Source: Dorea sp.
GTDB taxonomy: Bacteria; Bacillota; Clostridia; Lachnospirales; Lachnospiraceae
Direction of reading: 5' to 3'
DNA: 41,939 bases
Assembly (NCBI GenBank): GCA_022769185.1
Contig: JALEKG010000117.1
Coordinates: 1-41,939, forward strand
In this document: one piece after another, positions 8,383 through 16,127 of the stretch
Position numbering within the stretch: position 1 is the first letter of the stretch
How the letters are laid out: each line of letters starts with the position of its first letter
Translations under genes and position numbers: made by a program
Notes under the pieces: generated by a model
Told to the model about the DNA's origin: nothing
The model's database searches: none
The model's input: only the letters and a program-made list of their open reading frames with translations

Positions 8383-9411
8383 GTGATAGAAGTAAGAAAT
8401 CTTACCAAACGCTATGGCAGTCATCTGGCAGTAGATCATCTGAATTTTACTGTAGGTGAGGGCAAGATTTATGGTTTTCTGGGACCGAACGGGGCAGGAA
8501 AATCAACGACTATGAATATCATGACAGGATATCTGGGAGCCACAGAAGGGCAGGTCCTGATCAATGGGCATGATATCTTGAAGGAGCCGGAAGAGGCAAA
8601 GAAAAATATCGGGTATCTCCCGGAGCTCCCGCCTCTGTATATGGAAATGACCGTAGCAGAATATCTGAAATTCGCGGCAGAGCTTAAAAAAATTCCAAAG
8701 AACAAACGAGAAGCACAGATCAAAGAAGTCATGCGGCTTACAAAGCTGAAGGAAGTGGAAAACCGGCTGATCCAGAATCTGTCTAAAGGATACAGGCAGA
8801 GGGTAGGACTTGCGCAGGCGATGCTGGGATTTCCAGAGATTATTATCCTGGATGAGCCTACTGTAGGGCTGGATCCAAAGCAGATCATAGAGATTCGTGA
8901 GCTGATCCGAAGACTGGCGAAAAATCATACGGTTATCCTGAGTTCGCACATTCTTGCAGAAGTAAGAGAGGTCTGTGACTATGTTATGATCATAGCGAAT
9001 GGAAGGATGGTTGCAAGTGATACTCCGGAAAATCTGGAGCTTTTGATGAGCGGTGCAGGACGTATTGAGATTGAGGCAAGAGCATCCGCCAGTCAGATGA
9101 AACAGATATTAAATACAACTGGTAAGATCAGAGAAGCCTCCTACAAGACTTCAGCAAGTGGTATCACAACAGCACAGATTGAGACAAAGGATCAGGAAGA
9201 CATCCGGGAAGAATTGTTTCTGGCGTTTGCCAAATCCGGGCTTCCGCTTCTTACATTAAAACAGAACAAATCCACTTTGGAAGAGATCTTTCTTGAACTG
9301 ACGCAGGGAAGCGGAGGGAAGATCAACAAGAGTAAAAAGAAACAAAAGGAAGAGGAACAGGAACAGAAATCAGTGACAGAGGGAGGAAAAGCCGATGAGA
9401 GCAATATATAA
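8383..9411 (+). CDS. ABC transporter ATP-binding protein of a Gld-like cassette (GldA-like)
   Basis: ATPase subunit of an ABC-2 type transporter. It shows Walker A GPNGAGKST near residue 35, signature LSKGYRQRVGLAQAM, and Walker B with EIIILDEPTVGLDP, then a C-terminal domain of about 100 residues ending in a highly charged Lys/Glu tail. The GTG at 8383 is chosen because AGGAGG ends seven bases before it; an ATG two codons earlier is only one base from the ribosome site. The gene overlaps the following permease gene by 17 bases. With the next three genes it matches the GldA-GldF-GldG-DUF4340 arrangement that is widespread outside gliding bacteria; its substrate is unknown. Confidence 0.92.
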   Translation: MIEVRNLTKRYGSHLAVDHLNFTVGEGKIYGFLGPNGAGKSTTMNIMTGYLGATEGQVLINGHDILKEPEEAKKNIGYLPELPPLYMEMTVAEYLKFAAELKKIPKNKREAQIKEVMRLTKLKEVENRLIQNLSKGYRQRVGLAQAMLGFPEIIILDEPTVGLDPKQIIEIRELIRRLAKNHTVILSSHILAEVREVCDYVMIIANGRMVASDTPENLELLMSGAGRIEIEARASASQMKQILNTTGKIREASYKTSASGITTAQIETKDQEDIREELFLAFAKSGLPLLTLKQNKSTLEEIFLELTQGSGGKINKSKKKQKEEEQEQKSVTEGGKADESNI

Positions 9412-10261
9412 AAGAGAATTAAAATCCTATTTTCACTCCATGATCGGATATGTGCTGATATCTTTTCTCGTGGCGTTTACTGGAATTTATTTTATAGCAT
9501 ACAATGTAAATTACGGGTATCCGTATTTTTCTTATGTATTATCAGGAATCCTGTTTGTAGATCTGATCGCAATCCCAATTCTGACCATGCGTTGCTTTGC
9601 AGAGGAGCGGAAAAACAAGACGGATCAGCTGCTTTTGACGGCTCCGGTCAGTCTCTTCCAGATTGTGATGGGCAAATATTTTGCAATGGTAACTATACTG
9701 GCAGTGCCGTGTGTCGTCTATCTGCTCTTTCCATTGATGATCAAGGCACAGGGAACTGCGTATATTCTGGTCGATGATCTGTCAATTCTGGTGTTTTTCT
9801 TATTGGGATGTGTTTTTATTGCAATCGGTATGTTTATTTCTTCTCTGACAGAGAGCCAGATCATTGCCGCAATCGGAACATTTGGGGCATTGTTAGTACT
9901 GTATATTTGGAATGGACTTTTGAGCTTTGTTTCTTCTGCTGCATGGGTGAATGCAATCGCAGTTGCGCTGATTTTGTCCTGCGTAGTATTTGTGGTATGG
10001 CAAATGACCAGAAACATCATCATCAGTGCAGTCCTGGAAACAGTTGTTATCATTTCCTGTGTCGTTACATATCTTGTGAAATCAAGTCTGTTCGAAGGTC
10101 TGCTTTCAGAGATTTTAGGAAAATTAGATCTTGCGGGGATCCTTACAAATATTTCGGATAATCATCTTCTGGATGTCAGTGGAATTCTGTTGTATCTGTC
10201 CATCATTGCAGTTTTTGTCTTTTTAACGATGCAGATGATACAGAAAAGACGTTGGAGTTAG
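9395..10261 (+). CDS. ABC-2 type permease (GldF-like)
   Basis: A 288-residue permease with six hydrophobic segments, beginning with the family-like MRAIYKRELKSYFHSMIGYV. The stretch RCFAEERKNKTDQLLLTAPV between helices two and three is typical of ABC-2/GldF permeases and probably contacts the ATPase. The start lies within the end of the ATPase gene and has GGAGG ten bases upstream. It is followed nine bases later by the GldG-like gene. Together with the ATPase it should form the membrane core of the cassette. Confidence 0.9.
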   Translation: MRAIYKRELKSYFHSMIGYVLISFLVAFTGIYFIAYNVNYGYPYFSYVLSGILFVDLIAIPILTMRCFAEERKNKTDQLLLTAPVSLFQIVMGKYFAMVTILAVPCVVYLLFPLMIKAQGTAYILVDDLSILVFFLLGCVFIAIGMFISSLTESQIIAAIGTFGALLVLYIWNGLLSFVSSAAWVNAIAVALILSCVVFVVWQMTRNIIISAVLETVVIISCVVTYLVKSSLFEGLLSEILGKLDLAGILTNISDNHLLDVSGILLYLSIIAVFVFLTMQMIQKRRWS

Positions 10262-10270
10262 GAGGGGCAT

Positions 10271-11722
10271 ATGTTAGAGAAGATCAAAAAATCATTTAGA
10301 AGTACGACTTCCAGAAATGGCAGTTACAGTCTGGGATTAATTGCTCTGGTGATTGGTATCGTCATAGTAATCAACCTGATTGCCGGACAGCTCCCGGAAA
10401 ATATCCGGAATATTGATATCAGTGATAATAAGATTTATGAGATTACCGATACCAGTAAGAAAATTTTAGAGAAACTGGATGAAGAGATTACATTTACCAT
10501 ATATGCAGAGAAAGATTCTACGGATGAAAGAATTAAATCATTTGTGAAAAAATATGCTGCTTTATCCAGTAAAATTAAGGTCGAATGGGTGGATCCGGTG
10601 CAGCATCCGGCGGAGTTGACCGAGAATAATGTCAGCAGTGATACGATCCTGGTCTCCTGTGAGAAGACCGGGAAGAGTAAAGCGGTCGCATTCAGCAGTA
10701 TTCTGGTAACGGATGAATATTCCTATTATATGACGGGAAGTACGTCAGAATCTCAGTTTGATGGAGAAGGACAATTGACCAGTGCGATCAATTATGTGAC
10801 CAGTGATGTGTCAAAGACTATTTATTGTACAACGGGACATGGAGAAAATACATTTTCCAGTTCTGTATCCGCGCTTCTGGATAAGAACAATATTATTTCG
10901 GGAGAGTTGAATCTGATCATGGAAAATGAAATTCCGGATGATTGCGATCTGTTATTTATGAATGCGCCATCGAAAGATATTACAGAAGATGAAAAAACTT
11001 TGATTTTGAGTTATCTGTCGAGTGGAGGGGATGTATTTATCATACTAGGAGAATCAGAAGATGACACTCCGAATCTGGATGCAGTTTTGAAAGAATACGG
11101 GATGCAGAGGACAGAAGGATATATTGCTGACATGCAGAGATGCTACCAGGGCAATTATTATTATATTTTCCCGGAGATCAGTGCCTATGGAGAGCTGGCA
11201 GAAGGGCTGGAATCGCAGATGGTTCTTCTGATCAACGCACATGGTATGACTTTGACAGATCCGGCAAGAGATACGATTGCAACGACTGAATTTATGTCGA
11301 CATCAGAGAATGCGTATTCGGTAACCGAAGATACACAGGAACAGGGGAGTTACGTATTGGGAGCGGTTGCGACAGAAACAATCTCAAATAGTAGTGAAAA
11401 TGAATCAGAAGATTCAGATTCCGGAGATACTTCAGAAGAAGGTATGGATAAGAGCCGGCTGACGGTGGTGTCTACAGGCAGTCTGATAGACTCTCAGGTT
11501 ACGGATTCCTTCTCGACACTGGAGAATCTGGATCTGTTTATGAATGCAGTGACGGCTAACTTTGAGGATGTAGATAATGTGGCAATTGAGCCAAAGAGTC
11601 TGGAAGTTACTTATAATTCTATGCAGCATGCGGGACTTCTAAGTATTCTTGTCATCTTTGTTATACCGCTAATTATTCTGCTTTTTGGATTCGTAAAATG
11701 GTGGAAGAGAAGGAAAGCATAA
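10271..11722 (+). CDS. GldG-like ABC auxiliary protein
   Basis: A 483-residue membrane-anchored extracytoplasmic protein of the GldG/ABC-transporter auxiliary type. There is one hydrophobic segment near residues 22-40, then a large extracellular domain with the typical opening NIDISDNKIYEITDTSKKIL followed by a thioredoxin-like start, TFTIYAEKDSTDERIKSFVK. A low-complexity acidic Ser/Glu/Asp stretch lies near 375-395, and a second membrane helix close to the C-terminus is followed by KWWKRRKA. The ATG has GGAGGGG just upstream. It lies between the permease and DUF4340 genes, a conserved order. Molecular role is unknown. Confidence 0.87.
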   Translation: MLEKIKKSFRSTTSRNGSYSLGLIALVIGIVIVINLIAGQLPENIRNIDISDNKIYEITDTSKKILEKLDEEITFTIYAEKDSTDERIKSFVKKYAALSSKIKVEWVDPVQHPAELTENNVSSDTILVSCEKTGKSKAVAFSSILVTDEYSYYMTGSTSESQFDGEGQLTSAINYVTSDVSKTIYCTTGHGENTFSSSVSALLDKNNIISGELNLIMENEIPDDCDLLFMNAPSKDITEDEKTLILSYLSSGGDVFIILGESEDDTPNLDAVLKEYGMQRTEGYIADMQRCYQGNYYYIFPEISAYGELAEGLESQMVLLINAHGMTLTDPARDTIATTEFMSTSENAYSVTEDTQEQGSYVLGAVATETISNSSENESEDSDSGDTSEEGMDKSRLTVVSTGSLIDSQVTDSFSTLENLDLFMNAVTANFEDVDNVAIEPKSLEVTYNSMQHAGLLSILVIFVIPLIILLFGFVKWWKRRKA

Positions 11723-11733
11723 GGAGGGAGCTG

Positions 11734-12648
11734 ATGAAACAGAAAAAAACAATGATACTCCTGGCAGTAGTTCTGCTTATGTTGGTTGCTGTGTATATCG
11801 GACTGAAATGCTGGAATCAGCATATGGAAGAGAAAAAAGAGAAGCAGGAAGAAGAACAGAAGCTTTCTATTGTAGACGCGGAAGAACTGATCTCTATCTC
11901 TTATACAGACGGAGACAGTGAAATGAGTTTTGTGAAACAGGATGGAACCTGGTACGATGAATCAGACCGGGGAATCCGTATCTCGCAGGATGCTGCGGAT
12001 ATGCTGGAAACTGCCATTACGGATCTTACTGCATCAAGAGAGCTGGAAGAGCCGGATGCACTGGGTGACTATGGACTGGAGAATGCACTGTACACAATTG
12101 AATATACAGATCAGGATGATACGGAAAGTGTTATTTCTGTTGGAAATGCTGTCAATGATGATTATTATGCAACAATCGGAGATACAGGGAAGGTGTATAC
12201 GATCTCCAGCGACTTCATTTCACAGCTTTCGTTTGATCTGGCATCTTTTGTAGAAAATGATACGGTTCCTTCTATTGGCAGTGGAAATCTGAAAAAAGTG
12301 GAAGTGACGAAAAATGGAAAAACAACAACCTTTAAAGAAGAGGACGAGATTGGCCAGCTGGCAGGAGGATGGGGAACGATCTCACTGACTTCCTGTGCAG
12401 ATTATAATGTCAAGGAAGAGAATCTGGTGAATTATGGACTGGATGAAGAGAAACGAATTACAGCAAAGGCAACCTATAAGGATTCCAGTACGGAAGAGGA
12501 GAAAACATTCACCGTCTATATTGGCAGTCAGGATGATTCCGGTTCCAATCGATATGTACAGGTCAAAGATTCGAATATGGTTTATATCGTAGGAAACTCA
12601 ATCATAGACAATATGATCACAGTCAGCAAAGAAGAAAGTGCAAAATAG
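11734..12648 (+). CDS. DUF4340 domain-containing membrane-anchored protein
   Basis: A 304-residue protein with one N-terminal membrane helix (about residues 7-24), a charged Glu/Lys linker and an extracellular part made of two similar beta-rich units: one around SFVKQDGTWYDESDRGIRIS then LGDYGLENALYTIEYTDQDD, the other around LAGGWGTISLTSCADYNVKE then LVNYGLDEEKRITAKATYKD. This is the pattern of DUF4340. The ATG at 11734 follows AAGGAGGG; the frame upstream only overlaps the GldG-like gene. It is the last gene of the four-gene cassette. Function is unknown, probably a surface partner of the transporter. Confidence 0.86.
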   Translation: MKQKKTMILLAVVLLMLVAVYIGLKCWNQHMEEKKEKQEEEQKLSIVDAEELISISYTDGDSEMSFVKQDGTWYDESDRGIRISQDAADMLETAITDLTASRELEEPDALGDYGLENALYTIEYTDQDDTESVISVGNAVNDDYYATIGDTGKVYTISSDFISQLSFDLASFVENDTVPSIGSGNLKKVEVTKNGKTTTFKEEDEIGQLAGGWGTISLTSCADYNVKEENLVNYGLDEEKRITAKATYKDSSTEEEKTFTVYIGSQDDSGSNRYVQVKDSNMVYIVGNSIIDNMITVSKEESAK

Positions 12649-12689
12649 AAGATGGAAGTTATGCCAGGGAATACAAGATGATCAGCAGG

Positions 12690-12714
12690 AAAAAGCCGCC
12701 GGCTAGGCCGGCGG
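12690..12714 (-). terminator. Terminator of the CLC gene with the stop codon in its loop
   Basis: A perfect eight-base-pair stem, CCGCCGGC (12696-12703) with GCCGGCGG (12707-12714), and a three-base loop (12704-12706). On the minus strand it is followed by CTTTTT. The TAG stop of the CLC gene (12703-12705) lies at the loop, so the last sense codons form one arm of the stem. In the plus direction there is no T-run, so it should act mainly on the CLC transcript. Confidence 0.85.
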
Positions 12715-14010
12715 TACAGAATCTTGATGATTATTTTCAGAATTCTTACGAAGAGAACGGGTGAAAATACTCTTCTGAGAGGTAAAGATGGAATTGTTAA
12801 AGTTAAAGATAAATGCAACAAAACATATAACAGTGAAGAACGGAAGCATGTTGTAGCCAAAACTTTCTACTCCGACCAGAATTGCGGCTAACAATGTATT
12901 GGTACCGCTGCAGAAGACTGCCGCAAAGCCAAGTGCTGCACCAAACATTGGATCCATTCCAAATACAGGAGCGATTACATATCCCAGGCAGGAACCGATG
13001 GAAAAAAGAGGTGCAACTTCGCCACCCATGAAACCGGAAGATAATGTGAGAACAGTAAGTAGCAGTTTCAGCAACCAGTCATAAGGATAAATGGCATCTG
13101 GATTACCGCTGAAGCATAAAGTCGTGAGAGCTTCTCCAGAACCGGAGTATCTTCCTTGATGACAGATGATCATTAACAGGGCAAGAACAATTCCCATAAT
13201 GACAGCTTTCTTAAGCGGAGAAGAAAAGCGGAACATGAGTTTCAGCCTCATATAACGAAGAAGCAGTGCAAACAGTGACCCGACGATGCCAAAGATCAAT
13301 CCCATGACAGCAATTTTCAATAAAAAAGTAAGATCATAGGTGGATGGATGAAAGTCCAAAGTTTCCAGAATATTGATATATAATTTACGAAGTCCCAATG
13401 CACGTGAAGTATAGGCAGCACTGAAGGAGGCGACTGTTGCAGGAATCAGTGCATGATATTCCAGTTTGCCGGCTACCAGTACCTCCAATGCGAAAAAAAT
13501 TGCGGCAAGAGGGGTACAGAACAGGCCTGAGAATCCAGCAGCCATACCAGTAATCAGAAACATTTTTTTACTGTCTTCGATCGTAGTGATCTTATCCACC
13601 AGGCGCCCCATGTTATTTGCGACAGCTGCTCCAATCTGAACTGCAACACCTTCCCTGCCGGCACTGCCGCCGAACAGATGTGTGATCCATGTGGCGATCA
13701 TAGATAACGGAACCATTCGGATCGGAAGATTTACTTTATGGCCGAAGCCGACTTCGAAGACCAGCTTCATTCCCTTATTGGCATTTCTGCCGAACTTTTT
13801 ATATATCAGCCAGATCAGTGCACCGGCCGCCGGAAGAAATGGAACCAGATACCAGAAAAAATGTTCCCTGAGAACTGTACATTCTGAAAGGATCGTGCCG
13901 AATGCTGCATCAATGATTCCAACCACGATTCCGATGATTAGACCGGCAGCTGCAAGCAGAACGGTGTCTTTATAGTATTTTGAAATATGTTTTCCTAATG
14001 TTTTTAACAC
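12703..14010 (-). CDS. CLC-family anion/proton antiporter, fluoride-subgroup-like
   Basis: A 435-residue membrane protein of the CLC chloride channel/antiporter family with ten or more hydrophobic segments. It has the anion-path motif GGSAGREGVAVQIGAA (with the gating Glu) and GGEVAPLF near residue 337, but no GSGIP motif at the first site. The stretch PIRMVPLSMIATWITHLFGG before the GREG motif resembles fluoride-exporting CLC proteins of Firmicutes as I remember them, so fluoride export is plausible. The start is GTG at 14010, with GAGGG seven bases upstream on the minus strand. No fluoride riboswitch is visible in its short leader. It is transcribed away from the T-box operon. Confidence 0.85.
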   Translation of the reverse strand: MLKTLGKHISKYYKDTVLLAAAGLIIGIVVGIIDAAFGTILSECTVLREHFFWYLVPFLPAAGALIWLIYKKFGRNANKGMKLVFEVGFGHKVNLPIRMVPLSMIATWITHLFGGSAGREGVAVQIGAAVANNMGRLVDKITTIEDSKKMFLITGMAAGFSGLFCTPLAAIFFALEVLVAGKLEYHALIPATVASFSAAYTSRALGLRKLYINILETLDFHPSTYDLTFLLKIAVMGLIFGIVGSLFALLLRYMRLKLMFRFSSPLKKAVIMGIVLALLMIICHQGRYSGSGEALTTLCFSGNPDAIYPYDWLLKLLLTVLTLSSGFMGGEVAPLFSIGSCLGYVIAPVFGMDPMFGAALGFAAVFCSGTNTLLAAILVGVESFGYNMLPFFTVICFVAFIFNFNNSIFTSQKSIFTRSLRKNSENNHQDSVPPA

Positions 14011-14049
14011 GTTGTTACCCTCATTTCTTTGATAGTCTCTCTTAGTCTC

Positions 14050-14077
14050 ATTATAACTTTCAAAGGAAAATGTTCAA
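14050..14077 (-). promoter_or_regulatory. Promoter of the CLC gene
   Basis: On the minus strand TTGAAC (complement of 14072-14077), a 16-base spacer and a perfect TATAAT (complement of 14050-14055). It lies about 40 bases before the GTG start, leaving a short leader. Confidence 0.65.
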
Positions 14078-14124
14078 GAGTCATTTCCTGATGTTATAAA
14101 AAAAGCACAATTAACCTCTTGCAA

Positions 14125-14152
14125 TTGAAAAATACATGTGCTAACATATATA
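14125..14152 (+). promoter_or_regulatory. Probable promoter of the aspS-gatCAB operon
   Basis: TTGAAA (14125-14130), a 16-base spacer and TATATA (14147-14152), placing transcription start near 14160, just before the T-box leader. Confidence 0.5.
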
Positions 14153-14164
14153 TCAAATTTTTAG

Positions 14165-14388
14165 TTTATTAAAGTAAAGCGTTGAAAGAGACTCTGTTCT
14201 TTGGAACTTGACAGGAATGAGGCGTCACCGACTGAGAGCGCCCCTTGAGGAATAAGAACAATAGGGAACACTCCGGAGCAGACTGGCTGAACCTAAGTAG
14301 GTCAGTACGTTGGCGCACGTTACGCGCAAGAGAGGGGCCTTGTCAGGGTCCAATGCGGGTGGTACCGCGGATAGCAAAGATGATATCC
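14165..14388 (+). promoter_or_regulatory. T-box riboswitch leader of the transamidation operon
   Basis: The T-box core GCGGGTGGTACCGCGG (about 14355-14370) is unmistakable; its TGGT (14360-14363) would pair with a tRNA ending in ACCA. Upstream, GTTCTTT (starting near 14189) can pair with AGGGAAC (14263-14269) as a stem I base, an ATGA that fits the AG bulge lies near 14215, and CTGAACCTAAGTAGGTCAG (near 14288-14306) forms stem III. The 3' side of the specifier loop would then be AAGAACAAT (14254-14262). This holds GAAC at 14256-14259, which contains both AAC (Asn) and GAA (Glu) in overlapping registers; no Asp GAC codon is there. The leader senses uncharged tRNA and controls read-through into aspS-gatCAB. 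T-box identity is certain; the specifier assignment is from hand folding. Confidence 0.92.
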
Positions 14389-14424
14389 GTCCCGGAATAC
14401 GTATGTATTCCGGGACGTTTTTTT
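14389..14424 (+). terminator. T-box regulated terminator
   Basis: Perfect 12-bp stem GTCCCGGAATAC (14389-14400) with its complement at 14405-14416, a four-base loop and a seven-base T-run (14418-14424). A second small hairpin, CGGATA/TATCCG (14368-14373 with 14384-14389), links it to the T-box core. This is the default off state, relieved when an uncharged tRNA stabilises the antiterminator. Confidence 0.93.
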
Positions 14425-14467
14425 GTTCATCAGCTGTTCGTCCCGGGAAGAATAGGAGGAAAAGAAT

Positions 14468-15802
14468 ATGGATTATTTAACAGGCGTACAGCCAAAGGAG
14501 ACATTGGAAATCAGTGAATTGCTTAGTCAGGCAGAATCGGGTGCAACGGTAAAGGTAAATGGTGCGGTTCATACGATCCGTGATATGGGAACCGTCGCCT
14601 TCGTGATTCTGAGAAAAAGAGAAGGACTTCTTCAGTGTGTTTACGAAGAAGGGACTGCAGATTTTGACCTGAAGGATCTCAAAGAAGCGGCAACTGTAGA
14701 AGTGGTAGGAATTCTGGAACAGAACGAAAAAGCGCCAAACGGAATCGAGATCCGTATGGAGACACTTCGCATCTTGAGTGAACCTGTAGATGAGATGATG
14801 CCGCTTGCAATCTCCAAGTGGAAATTAAAGACTTCTCTGGAAGCAAAACTGAATTATCGTTCCATTTCCCTGAGAAATGTAAGAGAACGTGCAAAATTCC
14901 GGATTCAGGAAGGACTTACCAGAGCATTTCGGGATTTCCTGTACAGCCAGGGATTTACAGAAATCCATACTCCAAAGATCGGGGCAAAAGGAGCGGAAGG
15001 TGGAGCAAATATTTTTAAATTAGAATATTTCCACAGACCGGCTGTGCTGGCTCAGAGCCCACAGTTCTATAAGCAGATGATGGTAGGAGTGTTTGACAGA
15101 GTATTTGAGACCGGTCCGGTATTCCGTGCCGAGAAACATAATACGAAACGTCATTTGAACGAATATACCAGTCTTGACTTTGAGATGGGCTATATTGATG
15201 GATTTGAAGATATCATGGGAATGGAGACAGGATTTTTACAGTATGCAATGGAACTTCTGGAAAAAGACTATGCAAAAGAGCTGAAGATCCTTGGCGTTAC
15301 TCTTCCGAAGGTAGATCAGATCCCGGCAGTCCCATTTAAAGAGATCAAAGAACTGGTAGCTGAAAAATATGATCATAAGATGAGAAATCCTTTTGATCTG
15401 GAACCGGAAGAAGAGATGCTGATCGGACGTTATGCGAAAGAAGAATGGGACAGTGATTTCGTATTTGTGACACATTATCCTTCCAAGAAGCGTCCGTTCT
15501 ATGCAATGGATGATCCGAAGGATCCGAAATATACTCTGAGTTTTGACCTTCTGTTCCGCGGACTTGAAATTACGACAGGCGGACAGCGTATTCATGATTA
15601 TAAGATGCTGACGGACAAGATCGCAGCAAGAGGCATGTCCGAGGAAGGTATGGAACAGTATCTGCAGACCTTTAAACATGGAATGCCGCCTCACGGAGGA
15701 CTTGGAATTGGTCTGGAACGTCTGACGATGCAGCTGATCGGAGAAGATAACGTAAGAGAAACGACATTATTCCCAAGAGATTTAAGCAGACTGGAACCTT
15801 AA
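14468..15802 (+). CDS. aspS: Archaeal-type, probably non-discriminating aspartyl-tRNA synthetase
   Basis: Class II synthetase of 444 residues, much shorter than the usual ~590-residue bacterial AspRS because it lacks the bacterial GAD insertion; it matches the archaeal-type AspRS (AspS2). Motif 2 is FRAEKHNTKRHLNEYTSLDF and motif 3 GGLGIGLERLTMQLIG. In the N-terminal anticodon-binding domain, His35 (GAVHTIRDMG) and Pro90 (EKAPNGIEI) align by eye with the Trp/Lys positions that in discriminating archaeal enzymes reject tRNA(Asn); His and Pro there mark non-discriminating enzymes. It should charge both tRNA(Asp) and tRNA(Asn) with Asp, the second product going to GatCAB. The ATG has AGGAGG eight bases upstream and follows the T-box leader. 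Confidence 0.92.
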   Translation: MDYLTGVQPKETLEISELLSQAESGATVKVNGAVHTIRDMGTVAFVILRKREGLLQCVYEEGTADFDLKDLKEAATVEVVGILEQNEKAPNGIEIRMETLRILSEPVDEMMPLAISKWKLKTSLEAKLNYRSISLRNVRERAKFRIQEGLTRAFRDFLYSQGFTEIHTPKIGAKGAEGGANIFKLEYFHRPAVLAQSPQFYKQMMVGVFDRVFETGPVFRAEKHNTKRHLNEYTSLDFEMGYIDGFEDIMGMETGFLQYAMELLEKDYAKELKILGVTLPKVDQIPAVPFKEIKELVAEKYDHKMRNPFDLEPEEEMLIGRYAKEEWDSDFVFVTHYPSKKRPFYAMDDPKDPKYTLSFDLLFRGLEITTGGQRIHDYKMLTDKIAARGMSEEGMEQYLQTFKHGMPPHGGLGIGLERLTMQLIGEDNVRETTLFPRDLSRLEP

Positions 15803-15819
15803 TGAAGGAGGAATGAGAA

Positions 15820-16113
15820 GTGGCGAATAAAATATCAGATGAGACAATCGAATATGTAGGTATTCTTGCAAAACTGGAGCTTTCCGGACAGGAAAAGGAA
15901 GATGCCAAGGCAGATATGGAAAAAATGCTGGATTACATTGATACATTAAATGAACTGGACACCGATGGGATTGAGCCAATGTCTCATGTATTTCCAGTCA
16001 AGAATGTATTTCGTGAGGACGTTGTGGTAAATGGAGATGGAAGTGCTGATACGCTTGCCAATGCACCTCTGGAAAAAGACAATAGCTTTAAAGTACCGAA
16101 GACCATTGGATAG
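15820..16113 (+). CDS. gatC: Asp-tRNA(Asn)/Glu-tRNA(Gln) amidotransferase subunit C
   Basis: A 97-residue subunit that stabilises GatA and holds the GatA-GatB complex together. The family pattern is clear: DETIEYVGILAKLELSGQEK, DYIDTLNELDTDGIEPMSHV and the C-terminal APLEKDNSFKVPKTIG. The start is GTG at 15820, with AAGGAGG eight bases upstream; a nearby ATG at 15813 is out of frame. It follows aspS by 17 bases and precedes gatA by 14. Confidence 0.95.
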   Translation: MANKISDETIEYVGILAKLELSGQEKEDAKADMEKMLDYIDTLNELDTDGIEPMSHVFPVKNVFREDVVVNGDGSADTLANAPLEKDNSFKVPKTIG

Positions 16114-16127
16114 GAGGAAAAGGCAGA

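Noticed and set aside
14011-14049. Possible fluoride riboswitch before the CLC gene
   Set aside because: The leader is only about 40 bases and lacks the conserved riboswitch core, so the idea was dropped although the protein looks fluoride-type.
14245-14517. 90-codon open frame in the T-box leader
   Set aside because: It runs through the T-box core and terminator and into aspS out of frame; no ribosome site.
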